A stretch of 64,000 nucleotides of DNA from Streptomyces sp. CG 926 (GCF_003148825.1 NZ_QGGZ01000005.1:434001-498000), one strand, 5' to 3'; shown: positions 9,125 to 16,891, numbered from the stretch's first letter. Translations and numbers: made by a program. Notes: a model not told the origin generated them from the sequence alone.

Positions 9125-9604
9125 ATGAGTACCGAAAGCAGGCTCACCCACATCGACGAGGCCGGCGCGGCCCGGATGGTCGACGTGTCCGGGAAGGACG
9201 TCACCACCCGGACGGCACGGGCCAGCGGACGCGTCCTCGTCGCCCCGCGGGTGATCGAGCTGCTGCGCGGCGAGGGCGTCCCCAAGGGCGACGCCCTCGC
9301 CACCGCGCGCATCGCCGGGATCATGGGGGCGAAGAAGACCCCCGACCTGATCCCGCTGTGCCACCCGCTGGCCGTCTCGGGCGTCAAGGTCGACCTGCGG
9401 GTCGCCGACGACGCGGTCGAGATCCTCGCCACCGTGAAGACGACCGACCGCACGGGCGTCGAGATGGAGGCGCTGACCGCCGTCGCGGTCGCCGGCCTCA
9501 CCGTGATCGACATGGTGAAGGCGGTCGACAAGGGCGCGGTCATCACGGACGTCCGGGTGGAGGAGAAGACCGGCGGCAAGTCCGGCGACTGGGCCCGCTC
9601 GTGA
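9125..9604 (+). CDS. moaC: Cyclic pyranopterin monophosphate synthase
   Basis: Second step of molybdenum cofactor synthesis: conversion of the 3',8-cyclo-GTP product to cyclic pyranopterin monophosphate. 159 residues, normal length. The family signatures LTHIDEAGAARMVDVSGK, DLIPLCHPL (residues about 75-83) and DRTGVEMEALTAV are present, together with the late KAVDKGAVITDV motif. ATG at 9125 is the natural N-terminus (MSTESRLTHID). The stop overlaps the GTG of the next gene (GTGA). Confidence 0.95.
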   Translation: MSTESRLTHIDEAGAARMVDVSGKDVTTRTARASGRVLVAPRVIELLRGEGVPKGDALATARIAGIMGAKKTPDLIPLCHPLAVSGVKVDLRVADDAVEILATVKTTDRTGVEMEALTAVAVAGLTVIDMVKAVDKGAVITDVRVEEKTGGKSGDWARS

Positions 9605-10230
9605 ACGCCCCGCGCGGCGGCGACGTGCACAGCCACAGCCACAGCCACAGCCACAGCCACAGCCAGAGTCCCGGCCACGGTCCCGGCCGCCACACCTCGG
9701 CCGAACCGGTGGGGGCCCCACAGGCACTGGGCCGGGCGCTGGTCGTCACGGCCTCGAACCGCGCCTCGCAGGGCGTGTACGCGGACAAGGGCGGCCCGCT
9801 GCTGGCCGAGGCCCTGGAGGGGCTCGGCTTCACCGTGGACGGCCCGCGGGTCGTCCCGGACGGCGATCCCGTGGAGCAGGCGCTGCGCGAGGGCGTGGCC
9901 GCCGGGTACGAGGTCATCCTGACCACCGGCGGGACCGGGATCTCGCCGACCGACCGCACCCCGGACGCCACCGCGCGCGTGCTGGACTACGAGATCCCCG
10001 GCATCCCGCAGGCCATCCGCGCCGAAGGCCTGGCGAAGGTGCCGACCGCGGCCCTGTCCCGGGGCCTGGCGGGCGTCGCCGGGCGCACCCTGATCGTCAA
10101 CCTCCCCGGCTCGACGGGCGGGGTGCGCGACGGCCTCGCCGTCCTGGCCCGCGTCCTGCCGCACGCGGTGGACCAGATGCGCGGCGGCGACCACCCCCGA
10201 CCGGCGGCATCCTCCGGGAGCCCGAGCTGA
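9601..10230 (+). CDS. moaB: MoaB/MogA-type molybdopterin adenylyltransferase with His-Ser repeat N-terminus
   Basis: The MoCF-biosynthesis domain starts near residue 42 (ALGRALVVTASNRASQGVYADKGG written in part) and contains ILTTGGTGISPTDRTPDAT and NLPGSTGG, as in MogA/MoaB that adenylate molybdopterin. The GTG at 9601 overlaps the moaC stop and gives 209 residues. The first 30 residues then include six His-Ser pairs encoded by a near-perfect cacagc hexamer repeat (9628-9666). If instead a downstream GTG (9709) is used, the His tail is not made. The overlap with moaC favours the longer form. A metal-binding role for the His tail is inference. Confidence 0.9.
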   Translation: MNAPRGGDVHSHSHSHSHSHSQSPGHGPGRHTSAEPVGAPQALGRALVVTASNRASQGVYADKGGPLLAEALEGLGFTVDGPRVVPDGDPVEQALREGVAAGYEVILTTGGTGISPTDRTPDATARVLDYEIPGIPQAIRAEGLAKVPTAALSRGLAGVAGRTLIVNLPGSTGGVRDGLAVLARVLPHAVDQMRGGDHPRPAASSGSPS

Positions 10231-10247
10231 ACGGCCCGACCTGGCCG

Positions 10248-10892
10248 GTGGTCCTGTCGGACGGCGATGTCACGCTCCGACCGATAAAGCTGCGGGACCA
10301 GAAGGCCTGGCGCGAGGTCAACCGGCGCAACCGTGACTGGCTGCGACCGTGGGAGGCCACGGTTCCGCCGCCCGCGCCGTGGGGGCCGGTGGTCCAGCGG
10401 CCCACGTACCGCCAGATGGTCCGCCATCTGCGGGCGGAGGCGAACGCGGGTCGGATGCTGCCCTTCGTCATCGAGTACCAGGGCCGGCTGGTGGGCCAGC
10501 TGACGGTCGCCGGGATCACCTGGGGCTCGATGTGCGCGGGCCACATCGGCTACTGGGTGGACCGAGAGGTGGCGGGTCGCGGTGTGATGCCGACGGCGGT
10601 CGCGCTGGCCGTGGACCACTGCTTCGGGAAGGTCGGCCTGCACCGGATCGAGGTGTGCATCCGCCCCGAGAACATCCCGAGCCGACGGGTCGTGGAGAAG
10701 CTGGGCCTGCGCGAGGAGGGGCTGCGGCCGCGCTATCTGCACATCGACGGGGCCTGGCGCGACCACCTCGTCTACGCGGTGACGGTCGAGGAGGTCCCGG
10801 AGGGGCTGCTGCGCCGTTGGCATCGGGCGCGCCGCTCGTCGTCCCCGCCACCCTCACCTTCCTCGCCGTCCTCGCCTTCCTCGCCGAAATAG
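10248..10892 (+). CDS. GNAT acetyltransferase, RimJ/RimL-like
   Basis: 214 residues. The fold of the RimJ/RimL N-acetyltransferase group is recognisable: VTLRPIKLRDQKAW at the start, GHIGYWVDREVAGRGVMPTAV (acetyl-CoA loop with Arg-Gly-Val in place of the usual Gly-x-Gly) and ENIPSRRVVEKLGLREEGLRPRYL. The C-terminus is a Ser-Pro-rich low-complexity tail. A GTG at 10248 is used here. A CTG at 10227 overlapping the moaB stop, with GGGAG upstream, would add seven residues. The gene sits between moaB and sepX; a protein substrate in that module is possible but unproven. Confidence 0.85.
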   Translation: MVLSDGDVTLRPIKLRDQKAWREVNRRNRDWLRPWEATVPPPAPWGPVVQRPTYRQMVRHLRAEANAGRMLPFVIEYQGRLVGQLTVAGITWGSMCAGHIGYWVDREVAGRGVMPTAVALAVDHCFGKVGLHRIEVCIRPENIPSRRVVEKLGLREEGLRPRYLHIDGAWRDHLVYAVTVEEVPEGLLRRWHRARRSSSPPPSPSSPSSPSSPK

Positions 10893-11059
10893 CGAGGACC
10901 GTCCCGAACGCCGATAAACGAATATCTGTTCGAATTAATCGCCTCGGGTAACCGATTCGCCCATAACCTGATCCGAAGAATCACAAAAAAAGTCCGTGAT
11001 ATCAGCGAGATCGCGCGACACACCGGCCCAATTGGCCGATCCCCTCGGCCGCGCCCCTC

Positions 11060-11065
11060 TACGGT
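11060..11065 (+). promoter_or_regulatory. -10 element for leaderless sepX mRNA
   Basis: TACGGT ends seven bases before the GTG at 11073, the spacing typical of leaderless Streptomyces genes. No ribosome site precedes the GTG. A -35 hexamer is not clear. Confidence 0.45.
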
Positions 11066-11072
11066 GTGAGGT

Positions 11073-12116
11073 GTGAGCAGCAGCGGCCTCATCTACGCAG
11101 TCATTGTCGGGGCCTGGGCCGCCTACTTGGTGCCCATGTGGCTCCGGAGGCAGGACGAGCTGAACGAAGCCCGTCCGACGGAACGCTTCTCCACCGCCAT
11201 TCGGCTGCTTTCCGGCCGGGCGGGCATGGAGCGCCGTTACGCCAAGGGGCTGCGTGAGCGCGGTGACGAGCAGGCGGAGCCCCAGCCCCACGCGGACCCG
11301 GACGCCGCGACGGAGACGGTCGATTCCGTCGACGCCGACGCCCGGGCCTTCGCCGTGCCCGCGACCAGGGCGGAGCCGAGGCCGGCCACCGTCGAACGCG
11401 AGCAGCGCGCGGAGCGGGCCCGGCGCGAACAGCGCCTTCAGGTCCTCGCGCGCCGCCGGCGCACCACCGCGCTCCTCTTCCTGGTCTTCACCCTCGGCGC
11501 GGTCGTCGCCGCGGTCGGCGGCCTGCACTACCTGTGGGCGCCCGCCGTGCCCGCCCTGCTGCTGAGCACGTACATCGTGCATCTGCGGGTCCAGGAGCGA
11601 CGGCGCTACGAGTTCACCATGGACCGGCGGCGCGCCGAGGCGGCCGCGCGGCAGCTGCGGGAGAACCGCCCGAGCCGCCGCGAGCCCGAGGCCGCGTCGG
11701 GCAGCAGCGAACCGGACCCGGCGCCACCGGTTTCCCCGCAGGAGGCCGGCCGGCGCGCACTGGTCGAGCAGACCGACCACGCCGAGTGGGTGGACCAGCA
11801 GCGCGAGCGCGAACGCGGCCCCGCCCGCGGTGAGAGCTGGGAGCCCGTCCCGGTCCCGCTCCCGACGTACGTGACCGCCCCGGTGGCCCCCCGCGCCACG
11901 GGCCCGGCGGCCCCGGACGCCTGGAGCGCTACCCGCTCCAGCACGGCCGAGCCGACGGAACCCCGCCTGCGCGCCCAGCCCGCGGCCCCCAAGTCCGAGC
12001 TCAAGTCGGACCCGAAGCCCCAGACCACGCCGCGCCCGCGCGGCCAGGGCCGGGGGCGCACCCCGCTGTTCGACCAGTACGAGGGCGAGGACCGCCCGCG
12101 CGCCGCGAACGAGTGA
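11073..12116 (+). CDS. sepX: SepX/GlpR: membrane protein of the cell-division machinery
   Basis: 347 residues. An N-terminal membrane helix (SSGLIYAVIVGAWAAYLVPMW) is followed by the conserved cytosolic stretch RRQDELNEARPTERFSTAIR and RRYAKGLRER. A second hydrophobic region (about residues 131-170) and a long charged, Pro/Arg-rich tail come next. This matches the SepX family of Streptomyces (FtsZ-ring stability, hyphal compartments), whose Corynebacterium counterpart GlpR is the membrane receptor of the MoeA-like Glp. Glp (7678-9051) is encoded upstream, supporting a physical partner. Assignment rests on recall of the N-terminal motif and gene order. A TACGGT -10 suggests a leaderless transcript. 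Confidence 0.8.
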   Translation: MSSSGLIYAVIVGAWAAYLVPMWLRRQDELNEARPTERFSTAIRLLSGRAGMERRYAKGLRERGDEQAEPQPHADPDAATETVDSVDADARAFAVPATRAEPRPATVEREQRAERARREQRLQVLARRRRTTALLFLVFTLGAVVAAVGGLHYLWAPAVPALLLSTYIVHLRVQERRRYEFTMDRRRAEAAARQLRENRPSRREPEAASGSSEPDPAPPVSPQEAGRRALVEQTDHAEWVDQQRERERGPARGESWEPVPVPLPTYVTAPVAPRATGPAAPDAWSATRSSTAEPTEPRLRAQPAAPKSELKSDPKPQTTPRPRGQGRGRTPLFDQYEGEDRPRAANE

Positions 12117-12151
12117 TCGATGACCTGCGCGGACGCTCCGGGATATCGGTT

Positions 12152-12180
12152 TTGGAGCACCCGCGCGGGGATGCTAATGT
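12152..12180 (+). promoter_or_regulatory. Promoter of tRNA-Ala
   Basis: TTGGAG (12152-12157), 17-bp spacer, TAATGT (12175-12180), 14 bases before the mature tRNA 5' end. This is a good vegetative-type promoter. Confidence 0.65.
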
Positions 12181-12194
12181 TTCACACGTCGCAA

Positions 12195-12268
12195 GGGCCT
12201 GTGGCGCAGTCTGGTAGCGCACCTCGTTCGCATCGAGGGGGTCTGGGGTTCAAATCCCCACAGGTCCA
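12195..12268 (+). tRNA. tRNA-Ala (anticodon CGC)
   Basis: A 74-base cloverleaf folds with no mismatches other than one G-U in the acceptor stem. Acceptor GGGCCTG pairs with CAGGTCC; the D stem is GCGC/GCGC; the anticodon stem is CCTCG/CGAGG with loop TTCGCAT (anticodon CGC, reads GCG codons). The variable loop has five bases, the T arm is TGGGG-TTCAAAT-CCCCA, and the discriminator base is A at 12268. The 3' CCA is not encoded. No integrase or duplicated tRNA end lies nearby, so there is no sign of use as an attachment site. Confidence 0.95.
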
Positions 12269-12305
12269 CAAACGACAGTTCGCGAGTAGCTCTCGGGAAC
12301 GTCAT

Positions 12306-12341
12306 GAGATCCCGTCCGGTCGAAAGACCGGGCGGGATCTC
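12306..12341. terminator. 16-bp perfect stem with GAAA tetraloop, bidirectional
   Basis: GAGATCCCGTCCGGTC (12306-12321) pairs throughout, with one G-U, to 12326-12341 around a GAAA loop. It lies between the tRNA and a convergent gene, so it serves both strands. Confidence 0.8.
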
Positions 12342-12372
12342 GGCGTTTGTGGGGGCGGCCCCCCCGGGTCGG

Positions 12373-12902
12373 TCACCGGCTGTGTTCCCGGACGAGGCGG
12401 TGGAGTTCGGCGGCCGAGTCGGTGGCGAGGCGGTAGATGCCCTGGACGCTGACGGAGCGGAGCAGTTCGCCGTCCACGACGTACTTGAGGGTGCGGTCAC
12501 CTCGGCGGGAGGTGTACGAGAGCCGTCCCAGCAGATCGGCCGGGACGGCCGTGCCGAAGTCGAGCGCGGACCGGGCGGTCCGAGCACCACCTCGGTGACG
12601 CAGCCCGCCTTCAGCGCCCGCCAGTCCAGCAGCTTCGGGTAGTCGTCGTCGTGGAGCTCCGCCCCGGCGTCCTCGTACGGGATGATCCGCGACACCTCCA
12701 TGGCCCCCAGCACATGGAGCCGCTTGCGGAACGCCCGGACGGGGAAGACCGTGTCGCCCGGCCGGACGCCCGCCCGGGCGAAGCTCGGCAGCGACTGGTG
12801 CGGGCCGCCGAACAGCATCGTGAGGCGCTGCCCGGCGTGGCCCGCGCGTTCCAGCTCGCGGCACAGGTCGTTGGTCCACAAGGTCGTGTAGGAGTTCGGC
12901 AC
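12373..12902 (-). pseudogene. Unrecognised ~176-aa gene carrying a one-base frameshift
   Basis: The frame from the GTG at 12902 reads VPNSYTTLWTNDLCRELERA, then GGPHQSLPSFARAGVRPGDTVFPVR and DDDYPKLLDWRALKAGCVTEVVLG. It then turns to an implausible Ser/Thr/Pro-rich translation and runs into the tRNA. In the neighbouring frame a sensible C-terminus follows (ALDFGTAVPADLLGRLSYTS, DRTLKYVVDGELLRSVSVQG, stop at 12373). The switch is near 12565-12575, in a C/G-rich run. The span is 530 bases, so one extra C would restore 176 codons. Either a recent frameshift or a sequence error. The pattern of a small beta barrel (GVRPGDTVFPVRAFRKRLHVLG) recalls PUA/ASCH-type folds, which is inference only. Confidence 0.65.
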
Positions 12903-12935
12903 GGGAGAACGGTAGGGGCACCCTCCGACAAGAGG

Positions 12936-13922
12936 TCAGCCGGCCGCGTCGAGCCTCGTGCGCTGGTCCGGGGTGAGGTCGAGGTCGACCGCGGCCAGGC
13001 TCTCCTCCAACTGGGCCACCGAGGAGGCGCCGACCAGAGGCAGGACCGGTATGTCGCCGCCCATCAGCCAGGCCAGCACCACCTGGTTGACGGTGGCTCC
13101 GGTCTCGGCGGCCACCGCGCGGACCGCGCGCAGCCGCGGTTCGGTGCCCGCGTGGTCGAAGCCAGGGCCCAGCGGCTTGTCCTCGCGGACGTAGGCGCCG
13201 GCGATCAGTGGGGAGTACGCGACCTGCGTCAGCGACGGGTCGTCCCGGAGATAGCTGAGCAGATCGCCACCGACCAGACCCTGGTTGCCGTCCGGCGAGC
13301 GCAGGCTGGGGAGATCGGTGCGCTGGCGCAGGTAGCTGTGGTGGTGCTGGAGCACCTCGTAGCCGGGGACGCCGGCCGCCGCGGCCAGCGTACGGGCGCG
13401 CTCCACCCGCCAGGCCCAGTGGTTGCTCGCGCCCAGGAGGCCCGCCGTGCCGTCCGCGACGACCTCCGCGAAGCCGCGGACGGTCTCCTCCAGCGGGGTG
13501 TTCTCGTCCATGATGTGCGCGTACAGCAGGTGGATGCGTTCGATGCCGAGCCGCTCCCGGCTGCGCTCCGCGGACTCCCGGATCACCTTCGCGGACAGAC
13601 CCTCCACGTCGAGGCTGAAGCCGCTCGTGGGCCGGTTGGGGCGGGCGCCCAGCTTGGTGGCGACGGTGATCTCGTCGCCGACGCCGCGGCTGCGCAGCCA
13701 GCGCCCGACCAGCTCCTCGCTCTCGCCGCCCTGGGTGCCGTTGACCCAGAACGCGTAGTTGTTGGACGTGTCGACGAAGGTGCCGCCCGCTTCCACGAAA
13801 CGGTCGAGGATCGCGTACGAGGTGGCCTCGTCGACGGTGGTGCCGAAGGTCATCGTGCCGAGGCTCAGCACGCTGACTTCGCGGCGGGTCTCGGCGGCGG
13901 TGCCGATGACGCGGTACTTCAC
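12936..13922 (-). CDS. Aldo/keto reductase
   Basis: 328 residues, GTG start at 13922 with GAAAGG upstream. A TIM-barrel AKR: LSLGTMTFGT near the start, FVDTSNNY (catalytic Asp and Tyr of the AKR active site), ATKLG (catalytic Lys), RIHLLYAHIMDE (the usual catalytic His position) and a late NADPH-binding VNQVVLAWLMGGDIPVLPLVGAS. Probable NADPH-dependent reductase of aldehydes or ketones; substrate unknown. The insert WVNGTQGGESEE after the active-site Tyr is typical of the AKR11/YajO-like groups. Confidence 0.9.
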   Translation of the reverse strand: MKYRVIGTAAETRREVSVLSLGTMTFGTTVDEATSYAILDRFVEAGGTFVDTSNNYAFWVNGTQGGESEELVGRWLRSRGVGDEITVATKLGARPNRPTSGFSLDVEGLSAKVIRESAERSRERLGIERIHLLYAHIMDENTPLEETVRGFAEVVADGTAGLLGASNHWAWRVERARTLAAAAGVPGYEVLQHHHSYLRQRTDLPSLRSPDGNQGLVGGDLLSYLRDDPSLTQVAYSPLIAGAYVREDKPLGPGFDHAGTEPRLRAVRAVAAETGATVNQVVLAWLMGGDIPVLPLVGASSVAQLEESLAAVDLDLTPDQRTRLDAAG

Positions 13923-14051
13923 GGTGATGCCTTTCCGTTCAGGGATGCCCGGCCCGCAGGCCGGCCGCACAACGTACCCGACGCCCTCGGCGCGGTGAAG
14001 TGGTTGTCGCCGCAGCCGTGTTGGGGGCGGCGGGTGGGTGAAGATGCGGTC

Positions 14052-15401
14052 ATGACGATCGGTGAGGAACGGGACGACACGACGGCTGCGGCCTGGGAGG
14101 CGCTCGGCGGGGCGCCCGAACTCGTCGGGCGGGTCCGCTACCGCGGGGTCGGCGACCTGGGAGAAGGTCCGCTGCCGGTGGCCGAGTTGGCGCGCGCCAC
14201 CGTCGCGGTCTGCGAACTGGCCGCCGGAGAGCTCGCCGCGGTGCGGGCCGGAGGCGGGGTGGAGGACGTGGCCCCGGTGGTGGTGGACGAGGGCGCGGTG
14301 GCCACGGCGTTCGTCAGCGAGCGGCACCTGCGGGTCGAGGGGCGCGCACCGGTGACCTTCGCGCCGTTGTCCGGCTTCTGGCGGACGGCGGACGGCTGGG
14401 TCCGCACCCACGCCAACTACCCGCACCACGAAGCCGCCTTGGTGCGGGCCCTGGGGCTGCCGTCGGCGACGCCGGAGGCGGTGCGCGCCGCGGTCGCCGG
14501 GCGGACGGCCGTCGAGGTGCAGGAGCTCGCGTACGGGGAGGGCGGACTCGCCGTCGCCGTGGCCCGGGAGTACGGGGACCCGCAGCCGCTGCTGGAACCC
14601 GTACGGGAAACAGGGGCGCGGGGCCGCCCGCTCGGCCCGGCTCCGGCCGGCCGGCCCGCTGCGGGGGTGCGGGTACTGGACCTGACCCGGGTCATCGCCG
14701 GGCCCGTCGCGACGCGCCCGCTCGGGCTGCTGGGGGCGGACGTGCTGCGGATCGACCCGCCGGGGCTGCCGGAGGCGGACGACGCGTACGCGGACACCGG
14801 CTTCGGGAAGCGGTCGGCGCTGCTGGACCTTGCGGAGGCGGGGGACCGGGCCGTCTTCGAGGGGCTGCTCGCCGAGGCGGACGTGGTGGTGACGGGCTAC
14901 CGGCCGGGGGCGCTGGAACGGTACGGGTTCGGGTCTCGGGAGCTGCTGGAGCGGTGGCCGGGGCTGGTGGTGGCCGAGCTGTGCGCGTGGGGGTGGCGGG
15001 CGCGGGGGCCCTGGGCGGGGCGGCGGGGGTTCGACTCGCTCGTGCAGGCGGGGTACGGGATCGCTGCCCGGTGCGGGGGGCCCGACGGGGTGCCCGGGGT
15101 GCTGCCGGCGCAGGCGCTGGACCACGGGACGGGGTATCTGGTGGCGGCCGGGGTGCTGCGGGCGCTGGCGGAGGGGGGTGGGCGGGGGCTGCGGTTCTCC
15201 CTCGCCGGGACGGGGTCATGGCTTGCACGGGGGGTCGCGCCTGTGGGCGGCGGTGCGGGTGACGCGTACGCGGCGGAGCCGTGGCTGCGGGTGACTCCGT
15301 CGGGGTACGGGGTGCTGCGGCACGCCGCCAGTCCCTTCGGGGAGTGGGGGGCGGGGCCGTCCCGGTGGGGGACGGACCCGGCGGTCTGGCTTCCGCGGTA
15401 G
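14052..15401 (+). CDS. CoA transferase, CaiB/BaiF family (type III)
   Basis: 449 residues. The C-terminal half has the family III CoA-transferase core: GVRVLDLTRVIAGPVATRPLGLLGADVLRIDPP (residues about 206-238, quoted in part), a CoA-binding pocket region, GFGKRSALLDL and GFDSLVQAGYGIA. The expected catalytic Asp position is in the DLTRV to RIDPP region but was not pinned down. The N-terminal half is less conserved and looks like a degenerate second CaiB lobe. ATG at 14052 has no strong ribosome site; an in-frame alternative was not found close by. Possible substrates (formyl, carnitinyl, dicarboxylic acyl-CoA) cannot be told apart. Confidence 0.8.
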   Translation: MTIGEERDDTTAAAWEALGGAPELVGRVRYRGVGDLGEGPLPVAELARATVAVCELAAGELAAVRAGGGVEDVAPVVVDEGAVATAFVSERHLRVEGRAPVTFAPLSGFWRTADGWVRTHANYPHHEAALVRALGLPSATPEAVRAAVAGRTAVEVQELAYGEGGLAVAVAREYGDPQPLLEPVRETGARGRPLGPAPAGRPAAGVRVLDLTRVIAGPVATRPLGLLGADVLRIDPPGLPEADDAYADTGFGKRSALLDLAEAGDRAVFEGLLAEADVVVTGYRPGALERYGFGSRELLERWPGLVVAELCAWGWRARGPWAGRRGFDSLVQAGYGIAARCGGPDGVPGVLPAQALDHGTGYLVAAGVLRALAEGGGRGLRFSLAGTGSWLARGVAPVGGGAGDAYAAEPWLRVTPSGYGVLRHAASPFGEWGAGPSRWGTDPAVWLPR

Positions 15402-15428
15402 GGCGGGTGGGCGGGTGCGGCGCCGTTG

Positions 15429-15506
15429 CCGGGGGCGCCGCCCCGGACCCCCGCGCCTCAAACGCCGGCGGGGCTGAAAGATCGCCTCAAACGCCGGCGG
15501 GGCTGG
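15429..15506. repeat. Intergenic hairpin-plus-core repeat, copy A
   Basis: A GC-rich hairpin (CCGGGG...CCCCGG, 15429-15446) is followed by two copies of CCTCAAACGCCGGCGGGGCTG (15456 and 15485), then a short GGGGCCGGTGGGGGTGGAT direct duplication to 15545. Copies B (19.4 kb) and C (44.0 kb) share the same layout. Probably acts as a terminator region between the convergent CoA-transferase and GNAT genes. Confidence 0.75.
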
Positions 15507-15551
15507 ATGGGGCCGGTGGGGGTGGATGGGGCCGGTGGGGGTGGGTGGGGA

Positions 15552-16049
15552 TCAGGCTTCGGTCAGGGGCTTTGTCATGCAGCGGCTGGAGTCGTGGAAG
15601 CGGTAGTGGCCGAACTTCGCGGACAGGGTGTAGCCCGAGGAGAGGTAGAGGGCTATCGCCTCCGGCTGCTGGTCGCCCGTCTCCAGGACCATGCGGCTGC
15701 GGCCCGCCCCGCGGGCGTCCGTCTCCAGGATCGCCAGGATGCGGCGGGCGAGGCCCAGGCCGCGGGCCTCCGGGACGACGTACATGCGCTTGAGCTCCGC
15801 GTCGCCGTCCGCGTAGCCCTCGTCGTTCTCGTCCTGGGTGCGCCAGCCGCCGCTCGCCACCGGGGTGCCCGTGGCGTCGTACGCCAGCAGGTACAGGCCG
15901 TACGGCGGCGCGAACATCGCCGGGTCCAGGAAGGTGGCGTCGCCCTCACCGTCGTACCGCTCCTGGTACTCCAGCTGGACCTGGTCGTTGAGTTTGACCG
16001 CGTCCGGGTGGTCGTACGGCACGGTGCGGAGGTCTATCCGGTGAGACAT
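15552..16049 (-). CDS. GNAT family N-acetyltransferase
   Basis: 165 residues with a classical GNAT core: YLLAYDATGTPVASGGWR, the strand-loop ELKRMYVVPEARGLGLARRILA (acetyl-CoA Arg-Gly-Leu-Gly loop at about residues 92-100) and ALYLSSGYTLSAKFGHYR. Substrate unknown. The ATG at 16049 is preceded by TACGAT six bases away and no ribosome site, so the mRNA is probably leaderless. Divergent from exonuclease III with 38 bp between them. Confidence 0.88.
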   Translation of the reverse strand: MSHRIDLRTVPYDHPDAVKLNDQVQLEYQERYDGEGDATFLDPAMFAPPYGLYLLAYDATGTPVASGGWRTQDENDEGYADGDAELKRMYVVPEARGLGLARRILAILETDARGAGRSRMVLETGDQQPEAIALYLSSGYTLSAKFGHYRFHDSSRCMTKPLTEA

Positions 16050-16055
16050 TCGAAT

Positions 16056-16081
16056 ATCGTACGGAACCCTCCCGCTATGGT
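16056..16081. promoter_or_regulatory. Divergent leaderless promoter pair
   Basis: Minus strand TACGAT (16061-16056) lies six bases before the GNAT ATG. Plus strand TATGGT (16076-16081) lies six bases before the xth ATG. Both genes therefore appear to start translation at or next to the 5' end of the mRNA, and each -35 region must overlap the other gene's -10. Confidence 0.5.
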
Positions 16082-16087
16082 GCTGGG

Positions 16088-16891
16088 ATGCTCACTGTGA
16101 CCTCCGTGAATGTGAATGGGATCCGCGCCGCCGCCAAGAAGGGCTTCGGGGCGTGGCTCGACGGGACCGACGCCGATGTCATCTGCCTGCAGGAGGTACG
16201 GGCCGAGGAGGGGCAGATCCCGGACGACGTCCGGTCCCCCGCGGGCTGGCACACCGTCTTCGCGCCGGCCGCCGCCAAGGGGCGGGCCGGGGTCGCGCTC
16301 TACACGCGGCGGGAGCCCGAGCGCGTGCAGGTCGGATTCGGGAGTGACGAGTTCGACACCGGCGGGCGGTACATCGAGATCGATCTGCCCGGTGTGACCG
16401 TGGCCAGCCTCTACCTGCCCTCGGGCGAGGCCGGGACGGAGAAGCAGGACGAGAAGTACCGGTTCATGGACGAGTTCCTGACGTACCTGGCGGCGCTCAA
16501 GGTGCGGGCCGCCGCCGACGGTCGCGAGGTCGTGGTGTGCGGTGACTGGAACATCTGTCACCAGGAGGCCGACCTCAAGAACTGGAAGACGAACCGGAAG
16601 AACGCGGGCTTCCTTCCCGAGGAGCGCGAGTGGCTCGGCAAGGTGTACGCGGAGGCGGGCTACGTCGACGTGGTGCGGGAACTGCACCCGGACACCGAGG
16701 GGCCGTACTCCTGGTGGTCCTACCGCGGGCGGGCCTTCGACAACGACGCCGGCTGGCGGATCGACCTCCAGGTGGCGACCCCCGGGCTGGCGGCGAAGGC
16801 CGTGAAGGCCTTCGTGGAGCGGGCCGAGACGCACCCCGAGCGCTGGTCCGACCACGCGCCCGTGACCGTCGTCTACGAGCTGGGCGCCTGA
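16088..16891 (+). CDS. xth: Exodeoxyribonuclease III (AP endonuclease)
   Basis: 267 residues, full length for the ExoIII family: NVNGIRAAAKKGF at the start, CLQEVRAEEGQ (metal-ligand Glu at about residue 36), VVCGDWNICHQEADLKN (catalytic Asp/Asn), YSWWSYRGRAFDNDAGWRID and the terminal SDHAPV (catalytic His). It incises abasic sites and degrades 3' ends in base-excision repair. The 3' end overlaps the convergent MerR gene by 19 bp. Confidence 0.93.
   Translation: MLTVTSVNVNGIRAAAKKGFGAWLDGTDADVICLQEVRAEEGQIPDDVRSPAGWHTVFAPAAAKGRAGVALYTRREPERVQVGFGSDEFDTGGRYIEIDLPGVTVASLYLPSGEAGTEKQDEKYRFMDEFLTYLAALKVRAAADGREVVVCGDWNICHQEADLKNWKTNRKNAGFLPEEREWLGKVYAEAGYVDVVRELHPDTEGPYSWWSYRGRAFDNDAGWRIDLQVATPGLAAKAVKAFVERAETHPERWSDHAPVTVVYELGA

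Noticed and set aside
12195..12268. tRNA-Ala as an integration site of a genomic island
   Set aside because: No integrase, no repeated tRNA 3' end and no change in gene character downstream.
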